Made by a program: the position numbers and the translations under genes. A DNA stretch of 64,000 bases, taken from Anticarsia gemmatalis. Lineage: Eukaryota; Arthropoda; Insecta; Lepidoptera; Erebidae. How positions within the stretch are numbered: position 1 is the stretch's first letter; each line of letters begins with the position of its first letter. Positions 26,801 through 36,435 of this stretch are shown in pieces. The notes beneath the pieces were generated by a model, which saw nothing but the letters and a program-made list of their open reading frames with translations, ran no database searches and was not told the origin of the DNA. The stretch spans positions 5,704,001-5,768,000 of the forward strand of contig NC_134763.1 of assembly GCF_050436995.1 (NCBI RefSeq), in the 5' to 3' direction.

Positions 26801-28340
26801 GTCTATAGTAAATAACTTGATGAGTATACACATGTCGCCAGAAATGAGTTACAGTTTGAGTGGTCCAAACGTTATTTTACGCAATGACAACAACATCCAG
26901 CGCTGATCTCAGTTGAAGTCCCATACTGGCTCCCATTAACTTCAAAGTTCATAACAAACCAATAGTGTAGCAGTGCTCAAATGTTATAACACCCGGATGA
27001 GTCTTTTAAATATGCCTTAGTGTATCTTTTTGCATTTACGTAATGCTCTTCCATATGTATCAAAAATATTCTAACTTTAGATACTTTCTTAATACCTAGT
27101 TTTTTGTAGTTCCAAGTTTAACTTAAGATATAATTCAGAAATTCTTAATATTTCTGATATAATGGACACAAGATGCGATGGAGCCATATTGTCGAGACAT
27201 AATATATATTATTTTAAAAGCATAGCTTGATATATTACATCTAATATTTTTTTAGTTAAATTGAATAATGCTCGTGGAGTGTATTTAATTAAATGAGTGT
27301 GCAAGAGTTGTCATAGACATGTTCATAATATAATTTATGTAGTTAGCTATAATATCGTGGTTAAACTCCTGGCGGCATGATTTTGGTAAATTAAAGAAAA
27401 TAAAATAAAAGTTAAGCATGCCACGGATCATAGTCCATTGACGACCGTTGATACTTTGTACGCACTAAGCCGTATTGCGATCAGTGAATTGCTAGCAAAT
27501 TGCTCTAGTTAGTGAAAATATACATACCGTTAGCATTGTTTTGTGTCGTGTCTACGGTATGCCTGAGATTAAATACGAATTGAGCACAAATAAAAATGTC
27601 TGGTTCTACGCTGTCGTAATGTTTTCCTCACTATGATTTTATTTTGGCCCCCCATTCTTCTTTATTTTAATGACGTTTTAACTACCTTGTGTATCGTCTC
27701 TAAAATACATATCAATTTTTAATATGTATCTGAAAAGGAAATTATTGATCTCTGTCATAAGATATTAAATCTTAACCAAGAAATCCGCTACCGCCATTAG
27801 GAATGTAACTATAGTATGATGGTCACACTTTACATCATTGCATAAACCTTCAGCTTACATCAAGCACTGCACAGTGAACGCGAGGCGAATTCAATTATTA
27901 CATACGTGGAATGAACTTGTCAGAATATATTGTAAATATATAAACGTTTTATGTAATAATTTTATTTTGAAATCTGCCAACATCCACGTGTCTAATAGGC
28001 TAATAGCATCGAGCTGTCAATTAGATTTATACGATTCTTATATTCCTTGAAATAACTTCCCATTAATTAAAATACGAAGTTCTAGGTGAAAGTAGACTGT
28101 AATAATGACTATTTTTTATCTGTCTAGGTGGATGACCATCATAAACTAATTTATACACAGATTAAAATTAAAATAGATTTACCTATCGGCAAGTTGTGTA
28201 AAATAAATAAGCTTACGATAATGCTATTATTATGATGTCACTAGTTAAGTAAGCAATATAAATATAAGGTAATAATTACGAATACGTTTTTTCTTTCATG
28301 TTCCATGACCTATAAAGTTAAGTTAATATCATAGTTTTCG
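23833..28340. other. PPP4R3 3' UTR and intergenic DNA
   Basis: The first 500 bases after the stop are relatively GC-rich, then the sequence becomes AT-rich with many stop codons. Candidate poly(A) signals on the plus strand include AATAAA at 25727-25732 and the AATAAATAAA cluster near 25807, so the 3' UTR may be about 1.9 kb or longer. No ORF resembles a protein. The left side of this interval probably belongs to the PPP4R3 transcript and the right side separates it from CFAP36, which is transcribed towards it (convergent ends). Confidence 0.5.
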
Positions 28341-28347
28341 ACACAAG

Positions 28348-28353
28348 TTTTAT
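28348..28353 (-). terminator. Poly(A) signal of CFAP36
   Basis: TTTATT on the plus strand gives AATAAA on the minus strand, 63 bases downstream of the CFAP36 stop codon at 28418-28416. Confidence 0.6.
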
Positions 28354-28415
28354 TTTCAATAATAGAATAACTTAATTGGTGTTTAAAGTTAGTCTTAAAG
28401 GTGTTGACATAAATA

Positions 28416-30381
28416 TTAGTTAGCAATATCAACGACTTCAGTCTTGAGCTTAGAGGCGAGAGCACGACGTAGTTGCATGGCGTCCGGTGGCGGTAGCGGC
28501 GGAGCACCTGCCAGCGCTGCGTGAGCCACGCGCGCTGACCGCGGCCGAGCAGCCGTGCTTTGCGACCCTTCGCCACCTCGAATTCATAGCAAATAGTTAC
28601 GAAATTACAATAATCAGAGGACAATTACATTGGACCTTTTTCGTTTTTAAAATCCAATACATTTTAAAAGAGTTACCTCCAGTTTCGGCACTCATCTCAG
28701 CAGCGCCCAACCTTCTTTCGCGGACTTGTTTCTTCAGCGCCAACAGCTTGTCCCGTTGCTGCTTCAAATATTCCTGGCGAGCGCGCATCTCCTCTTCACT
28801 GACCTGAAATAAATGATAAGTAAGTATGTACAAAATATTATATTCGATGAGATACTAAAAGTATGAAGGTACTATTAATTTTAGACAGGCTTATAAATCA
28901 ACCTACGTAGGTTTTTTTACGAAACCATCCAAATACTTCCATCGTGAATGTAAAGGATGTAGCATACTAATTAGTAAGAGTGATTTAGAAAGATCAAAAT
29001 AACTCACCTCAGCTTTTGGTGGTATGGGCTTCAGCGGTTCTATGACTTGAATCTTCTTTTCATCAAAAGTTACCGTCTTCTCGACCTTTTCTTTTGGTTC
29101 AATGTCTTCCTTCTTTTCAAAGCTATGCAGTTTGGACAATAAGGTCTGTTTCTCAGCAACTACTTCCTCTGGCGGTACACTTACTTCATCTTTATCCTCC
29201 ATATCTTGCAGCTGCAGTCTAAAACAACACCGTCATCATAATGCAATACAAAAAATTAAGTCGGCTAGCCTCTTTAAATGTGGAATTCCAACGTACTTTT
29301 TAATTTCAGTCATGACATCATCATTATCAGGCCAGTCCTCACTTGTGTCAGTGCTCCTTGAAGAATCCAGTTCTTCTGGCTCGTTTGAAAATAACGGCAT
29401 GGTCCCATAACGTCGTTCAATGAGTTCTAAGGCCTGGAGGAAAGAGCATGCTGCATGTTAAAAAGAAGGAATTTCATTTGAAGAAGATATAAGACAGATA
29501 AGGATGTACCTGTAATTGCAGCTCAACATTCTTATGCGTCATCATTTTAACGAACATCTCATAATCGTTAGCTGCCCATATTTGTTCGAAGAGGCGACGA
29601 TGGAAGTGAGCCGGCAGCCCGGCCAGGTCACGTGCAGACAGTTTGCATGCCGCCTCGAACTGATCCGCCGATATACCGATATCATCCATGAACGAACCTA
29701 ACATCACGTCCACCTGCATTATTAACGAGTTTTAATTATTACTCGAGAATTTAATTAAGAATATTTTTACAATTTACTGCTTTCACATTTCGATATTTAT
29801 GTTTAAGGACAGTTACCTATTTGACGCAGGACATACGTCTAGGCAGCTATAGACTAGCTATTTATAATATTTATTCTTTACCGCATTTACCTGGTGTCGT
29901 TTCTTAATAAACAAATCATATAGTACCTAGCTATAATAATAACAAAGGTCAGAAAGTACCTCTACATACTTTCAAGGTCCTTTACACCTTGCACTCACTT
30001 ACCAAATTGCGATACTCATTATGAATCTGCTTATATTCCGGCCTATCCAGGACTTCTCCATTATCTGTCGGCTCAAAAGCTGAAAATAAAACATTACTTG
30101 TTGTTATAAACTTTTACGATAGAATAATAACAGTAACAGCGAATGTAGCATGAAAATAAGAAAGTTCCTGCAAATAATCGAATAGCAAAAAATATGTCCG
30201 ATGTGACTTTGAACAATGCTATTAATGCAGTAAATGCAGTCAGTAGTGCAAAGTATCTGCATTACAACTTACGTAAAGATTTCTCTTCAATGAAAGTCTG
30301 CAATGGCACATTCCATACAGGACCGTGGAGAAATCCCACAAGGGAATCAAACACCCAAGCGTTTCCGTCCAATTGTTCCAT
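28416..30381 (-). CDS. CFAP36: Cilia- and flagella-associated protein 36 (CCDC104; 7 exons, 341 aa)
   Basis: Minus-strand exons: 30381-30273, 30079-30003, 29713-29510, 29433-29297, 29218-29008, 28803-28677 and 28576-28416. They total 1026 nt with matching phases; the vertebrate protein is about 342 aa. The N-terminal 130 residues form the BART domain (GFLHGPVWNVPLQTFIE, YKQIHNEYRNLVDVML, DIGISADQFEAACKL, MTHKNVELQLQ), which in the family binds the ciliary GTPase ARL3. A Glu/Lys-rich linker follows, then a coiled coil (EEMRARQEYLKQQRDKLLAL) and a conserved end, MQLRRALASKLKTEVVDIAN. In the last exon another frame is open longer, but only the frame used here fits splice phase and the family C terminus. 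The last acceptor (TTCGAG/GT) has a poor pyrimidine tract. Expected in sensory neurons and sperm. PIGH lies head to head upstream. Confidence 0.94.
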
Positions 30382-31467
30382 CCTCAGTCACAAATCTTAT
30401 CCGCTTTAACGTTCGCAAAGTGCTCACTACTCAGCTGTTCACAACAAAATAGTAACTTATTTTATATATTTTGTTGCCGCTTACACGCTTTTATGACGTC
30501 TATTTGTACTACTTGTTGTTATGGTTACAAGTTCACTTTCATTGTTTTCCTCGGTGTTTCTGTCATGTCATCGATTATTACGTGATAGAACCAATTAACT
30601 GAAAAGTTCATTTTTAATGGGCTTTCGAAGTTCAATGTTTAGGTACCTGCTGCGATTGATTCAGAGTATTCAGACTTATTAATGGCAGTATCGGCTTTAT
30701 AATTACATATTGGATTTGGTTTAATGAACACTTACCTATCTATTTCTAGCACGGAAAAATGAACAGTTAATATGTAGATACATATAACATGAACATAATT
30801 ACCATGGGTATGATTCACATGGATTTATATAGCTTACAAAAATAGGTACTTCAGCATAAATGATAAATTGGTGAGCTACTAGTGTAATATCTATCTAGCA
30901 TGGTAGAAAGGTAAATATGGAAGGAAGGTCTTAAACGATCGTCCTTGATTGATTTAACGTTACCAGAGACTACCCAGAGTACCCGCACTTAGTTGAAATC
31001 GAAGGCTCATGAATGACAATTATCCGATTTTTTTAATGGTATTAAATCATTATTTCCCACCGTTTTTAGTTCCATTAGTTATAAAAAGTTATAGTTGTGA
31101 TGAAACGCGATTAGAGGCACATTGTTGTGGTTTAAAATTAAATCAATTTAATAAATTAATTAATTTTTACTTTTGAACGTATCACTAAATGTCAGTGATC
31201 AACACTGTCAACACAGCTGTTCAGTCAATGTCACTGTGTTGAGCGTTGCAGATACTCGCTTATCTTCCTATCGGTTGCATATTCAAGACGTCTTGTCTCT
31301 TTTTCACACAAGTGAAGAAAAGAAGATAACTGATAAAATCAATGAAATGATGTCTAGATGTTTGGTGTTATGTTATTGAATAATGAATACAAGTTTGTTT
31401 CAAATAATACAGAAAATAGATAGTTTCACGCATTTTTACTATAATTGTGGGTTGAGAAACAATCGAT
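30382..31467. promoter_or_regulatory. Shared promoter interval of CFAP36 and PIGH
   Basis: The 1.09 kb between the divergent start codons is AT-rich and lacks a protein-like ORF. It contains an X-box-like motif, GTTGTTATGGTTAC, at 30515-30528 and a CRE-type TGACGTC at about 30494-30500, both within 150 bases of the CFAP36 start. The PIGH side shows no TATA box. Confidence 0.5.
30515..30528. promoter_or_regulatory. RFX X-box-like motif upstream of CFAP36
   Basis: GTTGTT AT GGTTAC fits the ciliary-gene consensus RYYNYY-AT-RRNRAC at every position but one (T for R in the right half). It lies 134 bases before the CFAP36 start codon, within the usual range for functional X-boxes. Being in front of a ciliary gene makes a role in RFX control plausible, but that is inference. 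Confidence 0.5.
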
Positions 31468-34400
31468 ATGCCTAACAACGAAACAGTAATTGAGCATGAG
31501 AATGTAAATGGCATAAAACTCACCCTAAAAGTCGACAAACGGCTCAGCTCTCCAAATTCAAGACAGTTTACAATATCTTACAAAGTTGATCAAAACAATT
31601 CCAGTTGGCCGAAGACGTATTTCTTACTGGCTGTTATATTTAATGTTTTAGGTTTAATTTACGTTCGTATCAGTATAACAGCAATATTAGTTATTATCAT
31701 TGGGTTTTCAAGCTTGTTAATATTTTATATTAGACACTGTGTTCAATCAGGTTTGTTTCAATGTTTCTTTATAATTACACTAACAATCTCTTAGATATGC
31801 ACCTTGTAGAAGATCAAAACTATAGTTCCAAAATACAGACAAAGTGCTCTGCAATTACTCAGAGAAAGTATTTGAATAAAACTCTTTTTTGCAGAGAGTC
31901 TACTAGTCATCCCAACAGTGGGAATCCAAAGTTCTGTGAAGTATGTATGTGGCAGACAAGACAACTTTGTACCATGGTCCAGCATTGATGATGTTATTAT
32001 TAATGAAGTCATTAAAATGGTGAGATTACCTTCTTAATAATGAACTACGAGACAAAAGTTATGAGAGACAATACTTTGTATGATCTGTATAAAATATTTA
32101 TAGTTCCTTTGTAACAAATAACCATGTTTTATTTATAAAAGGAAAGTGCATGCTGTTAGTTCCATCAAAACAAATTGTAGTAATTTCTTGTATGTAATGA
32201 AACTATAAAATGTCTGTGAGGAAAAATATAATGTTGACAAGACCTCATATAAACAACTTCCTTTATTATTTTTTTGTAACGACAGTTAACTAATGTTTCA
32301 GAACCGAGTGCTGTACTACTTGACTGTATTAGTGAAGCAAAATAACCAGAATGCTACAGAATCAGAGGCTGTGAAATTAATACCACTCTTCAAGGTTTGT
32401 ATATTAATCTCCAGCTTTAAGTCAGTAGCAGTATTGCAGGGGCCGAAACAGGTCAGTAAAGTCAGTAAAAGTCAGTATTTTAGGACATGGTCAGTAAAAG
32501 TCAGTATTTTTGAAAATCGGTCAGTATTGTCAGTATTTTTCCAAACTCAATTATTTTTTTTTTGTTTTCCTCTGCTGTTGGCCAATCTTACACTTTCGAT
32601 TTGCTCAGTGATGATATCTCTGGGCTGCTTTAGATATGCTCTGTATAGGTTGATGCCCTAAGTTTATATTAAAATTATGAAGCATCACATGACCTCAAAA
32701 AATATAAAATTAAACTATTTTTTTAAAATCAGTATTTTTTAAATGAAAATTTCTTTAGCGGCGTTGCGCACTTTTTTGGAATGGGTAAAAACTTCTTAAC
32801 TCGCGTCAGGACACGTGGCCTAATCCAAAATTAGAAAGAACTAATCGAAAATTCGTAAGAACTGATCGAAAATTCGGGTCTATCCCACTAGTCCCGTTGA
32901 GTTGTCCCGTGACGGGACAATTGGCACTATTTTGTCCCAGTTGTCCCGTGGCGGGACAAGTGACACTGTTTTGGTGCCAGTTGTCCCGTTGCAGAAAAAT
33001 CACGGGACTAATGGGACAGATGGAAGGGTCAAAACAACTGGTTCCATTGAGCTGTTGTGTGACCACAGGTACTTGGTACTTTGGTGGGATAGTAGATGAT
33101 GAATTGTACGCTACTCTATGCAAAGTTTAGATTCACAAGAAGATTTTTTTTACCATTTGGGCTTTTCAATTTACAATTAAATCGACAAGAGTGTCTATAT
33201 CTATGACCTACCATACCATAAATGTAAAATGCTTATCCGAAATTCCCTACTTGAAAAAACATAATGTAAGGAAACTAAAAATATATTGTTAACAGGCCTC
33301 TGGAGCAGCTCAAACACTCAAGTCAATTCAACATGTACCTAATGTAATTTCAACTTATCTACTAAAAAAAATAGGAAAAAATGTACTACAACACAAAGTA
33401 CAACGTCTGCTATCTTACTAAAGTACCAAGTACCTGTTGTTACACAACAACTCAATGGAACCAGTTGTTTGACCCTTCCGTCTGTCCCATTAGTCCCGTG
33501 ATTTTCCTGCAACGGGATAACTGGCACCAAAACAGTGTCACTTGTCCCGCCACGGGACAACTGGGACAAAATAGTGCCAGTTGTCCCGTCACGGGACAAC
33601 TCAACGGGACTAGTGGGATAGACCCGAAAATTCGTAAGAACTGATCGAAAACTCTAAAACCTGGTCGAAAATTCGAAAGAACAGATCGAAAATTCGTAAG
33701 AACTGATCGAAATCTCTAAGACCTGGTCGAAAATTCGTAAGAACTGATCGAAAACTCTAAGACCTGGTCGAAAATTCGTAAGAACTGATCGAAAACTCTA
33801 AGACCTGGTCGAAAATTCGTAAGAACTGATCGAAAATTCGTAAGAACTGATCGAAAATTCGCAAGACGGAAAGTTCATTAGAATTTTTGGTGTTTAATGC
33901 AGTTTATTGAAGTTTAGTGGAGTTTATTGGACATTTTACACAATAAAAAAGGCGGTGTTGGTTGGCTATGGGGATGGTGGAGGCCAATAACTGAAAATAA
34001 GCTTTATATTTCACACCATTCACCCAAAAAACGGTTTGAAAATGGTCAGTATTTGGTCAGTATTTTTGAATTTTTGGTCAGTAAAATCAGTATTTTCGAC
34101 CATGGAACTTGTTTCGGCCCCTGGTATTGTAAGGGTTTGGACAGACCATTTGTAAATTGCCTTTTCATGCTAAAGAGTGATGTAAATCCTGAAATATTTT
34201 TTTACTGTATCACAATGGCAGTCTTACCGAAGGGTATAGTGTTATATCCCAGGTAACTAGGTAGAGGAGGTCTGATAGGCACTCACCTCATGTAAAATAC
34301 TAGTATCAAGCTGCATCCGCTTTGACTAGAAGCCGACTCCAACATAGTTAGAAAATAGGCTAGGCTGAACAATAACAATAGAACTTTCTATGGAACCTTA

Positions 34401-34918
34401 TATAAACCTATTTTGATTGTACATGCTCATTAAAGTCTAAGTAAACTGCTTTAGACATTACCTACATACCTAACATCAACCAAGTAATATTTTTTAGAAC
34501 AGTAAGAGTAGACATCCAAAGCTCCTTTTGGTATGGGAGTGACTATAAATTGTAATTTATTTCTGCTGTTCTACTTCTGCCTGGAGTACCTACTCAAGAG
34601 TTTGATCCCTGTTTTTTACTGGGTAACGCATTGCATATATTGTATGCATTGTTTAAAAGAAAGGAGAGAAGTTTTAAGGAATGATTCCAAATGCATTTTG
34701 CAAATGGTATTCTTAAATTTAGGTATAACCATAATTGGGAAATAGCGTGATTTTAGTAAGTATCTATAATACAAAAAATATTTTACCAGCAGTTTTTCAT
34801 ATTTTTGCAGTTCACAAAACCGAGGCTGTTCATGTTGGAGAAGATATACTCAGAACTTCAGACATTGTTGATTGATGCACAGAGAGATGTGGCGATGGGT
34901 TCTGGTGACAAAGAATAA
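31468..34918 (+). CDS. PIGH: Phosphatidylinositol N-acetylglucosaminyltransferase subunit H (4 exons, 202 aa)
   Basis: Exons 31468-31750, 31895-32019, 32302-32394 and 34811-34918 total 609 nt with phases 1, 0, 0. The protein is part of the GPI-GlcNAc transferase on the cytoplasmic face of the ER, which transfers GlcNAc to phosphatidylinositol in the first step of GPI-anchor synthesis. A hydrophobic hairpin of two membrane segments (about residues 51-89, TYFLLAVIFNVLGLIYV and ISITAILVIIIGFSSLLIF) precedes the PIG-H domain (ESLLVIPTVGIQSSVKYVCG, IDDVIINEVIKMNRVLYYL, KPRLFMLEKIY), close to the vertebrate protein in order and length. Intron 3 is enlarged by a 1.69 kb transposon. An AATAAA hexamer overlaps the stop codon (34914-34919). 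Confidence 0.93.
32873..33628. repeat. 224-bp inverted repeat inside the PIGH transposon
   Basis: Arms 32873-33095 and 33405-33628 are near-identical reverse complements with only scattered differences, separated by about 310 bases. Each arm contains TGTCCCGT-purine-CGGGACA palindromes, for example TTGTCCCGTGACGGGACAA. The arms give overlapping short ORFs on both strands that only reflect the repeat. The similarity between arms suggests recent duplication or gene conversion. Confidence 0.88.
33629..33870 (+). repeat. Tandem array of ~41-bp units in the PIGH transposon
   Basis: Two related half-units alternate: one of about 21 bases containing TCGAAAATTCGTAAGAACTG and one of about 20 bases, TCGAAAACTCTAAGACCTGG. 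There are roughly five to six dimers with small variations. A short relic of the same motif also lies left of the inverted repeat at about 32840-32874. Confidence 0.85.
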
Positions 34919-34919
34919 A
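34914..34919 (+). terminator. Poly(A) hexamer overlapping the PIGH stop codon
   Basis: AATAAA spans the TAA stop (34916-34918). If used it would leave a 3' UTR of only a few tens of bases. I saw no other AATAAA in the next several hundred bases. Confidence 0.5.
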
Positions 34920-36284
34920 ATACCATTAGGTTATTTCTTTGTTTCATTCCACACCTACACGGGAACAAGAACTTTTATTGTTATTTTATTCTACCATAAA
35001 CATGCTTCACATGGTTATTTTATGTTAAGAGGTGGAGAACTGACTTTTATACTTCTGTGGTGATGCTGTAGTAAAAAATATTGCTGTGCTGCAGTCTTGG
35101 GTTGGATTTCGTTAGATTGTCTGAGTGCCTAGATACTAGATAGATGAAGAAGATGAGGTATCTAACTGAAGTTAAAAAGTTGGGCTCAGAGGTTCTGTGC
35201 TTTTAAGGAACGAAAATATCACCAATCCACCTTTTAACCGACTCTTTAGAGATCTCTTAGGAACAATGAAAGATGAATCTCAGATGAAATTTTGACAGCT
35301 GTTTTCATACAATTGCTGTCACTTTATCTAGCAGAAAGCTTATCTAACACTGATTCATAAGCTGTGATACTGACCCTTAACACTCTAGCATTTCTTTAGT
35401 TACCTACCTTCTTATAAGCAGGTGTCTCTTATCACTTTGGTCTCCAATTTGTCATACATATATCTTTGTAACTGATAGGTATTCATTCAATAAGTACGAT
35501 GTGTGTTTTCCCAAGACCTGTGTCACCAGGTCAAGATAACGCCTAAACAGCAAACAGTTTAAAATTCTTATTGGATACTAACAGACTGGCCCAACTAAGT
35601 CTGGGTGAAGTATGATTTTATCCCATGGTTTCCATTCCCATGGGAATTTTGATACCATCGATACCACCCCATACAAACTTAGTCCCGACGGTGACAAATG
35701 TATTTAAAAAAGATTTATCCAATTTGCTCCATTTGTTCATCCATCCAAGTTATGCGCGGTACCTACGCGCATAACATACATTTCAGTGATTAATTTTTAT
35801 TTATATAGATTTACACAGGTACTTATGTGCTTATTTTGCATATACATTATTGTAAGTAATAGGTAAGTAGGTAGGTAGGTATATTATTAAATGAAGTAAG
35901 TACCTAAAAATGAATTACTATGTAGGTATCATCTGCAGGTTTCTCCTTAAGTACCGGAAAGTCCATTCGAGTCATAGTGCGATTAACCATGTATTAAGAT
36001 AATGTCAATTGGTCTAGTAGGGGTTTCCCACGTCTGCTTCGAAGACATGCTAAGCTGACGATAACGCTGCATCGTGACGTCACAATCAATATTGCAGTTA
36101 AATTTCAGAAGGTAGGTAGGTACAGAGTTTGGTAGAACTAGAAAGATTTGGGTAGTATTGTAAATTAATTGTTCCCATTATTTCGATCTGTTGGCATGGG
36201 AGTCTATTTGTTTACTATTGGTTGGTACTTATCTAGGTGCCATAAAATAGTGTTCAAGTGAAATATGTATATAGATAGACGCTT

Positions 36285-36435
36285 TAGGTGGTCACCACAC
36301 TACTACCAGTGCGTCGGAAGATAGTGGGTTCGATTCCCACATGGAATAAATATTTGTGCGATTCACAAATAGTTATTTTGGGTCTGGTTGTACTTTGTAT
36401 CCGTTGCGTGTTATGTGTAGAAGTCCTCGCGTCAC
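36285..36435 (+). repeat. tRNA-like SINE relic
   Basis: GTGGGTTCGATTCCCAC at about 36325-36341 is a tRNA T-arm/B-box with perfect stem complementarity. It is followed by AATATTTGTGCGATTCACAA and TGGGTCTGGTTGTAC, a succession typical of dispersed lepidopteran SINEs. The A-box region (GGTGGTCACCACACTACTAC) is degenerate and no cloverleaf can be completed, so this is not a functional tRNA gene. Confidence 0.6.

Larger units (their letters stand above)
32437..34123. mobile_element. Non-autonomous TIR DNA transposon in PIGH intron 3
   Basis: The ends are perfect 14-bp terminal inverted repeats, CAGGGGCCGAAACA, flanked on both sides by the direct repeat GTATTG (32431-32436 and 34124-34129), which I take as a six-base target-site duplication. 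Just inside each end are repeated GTCAGTA/GTCAGTATTT motifs in inverted orientation. The 1687-bp interior has a large inverted repeat and a tandem array but no transposase. The CAGGGG start recalls hAT or P-type elements, yet those usually make eight-base duplications, so superfamily is left open. Confidence 0.85.

Noticed and set aside
28310..28624. A 104-codon minus-strand frame over the last CFAP36 exon
   Set aside because: Its phase does not join the preceding exon, while the other frame gives the conserved family C terminus and a total length divisible by three.
32806..33644. Several 65-105-codon frames on both strands rich in TGQLGQNS or GTIGTILSQL
   Set aside because: They arise from the palindromic GTCCCGT repeats of the transposon's inverted arms and have no independent support.
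36325..36341. Possible tRNA gene suggested by a perfect T-arm
   Set aside because: The acceptor and D arms cannot be formed; the flanks match a SINE relic.
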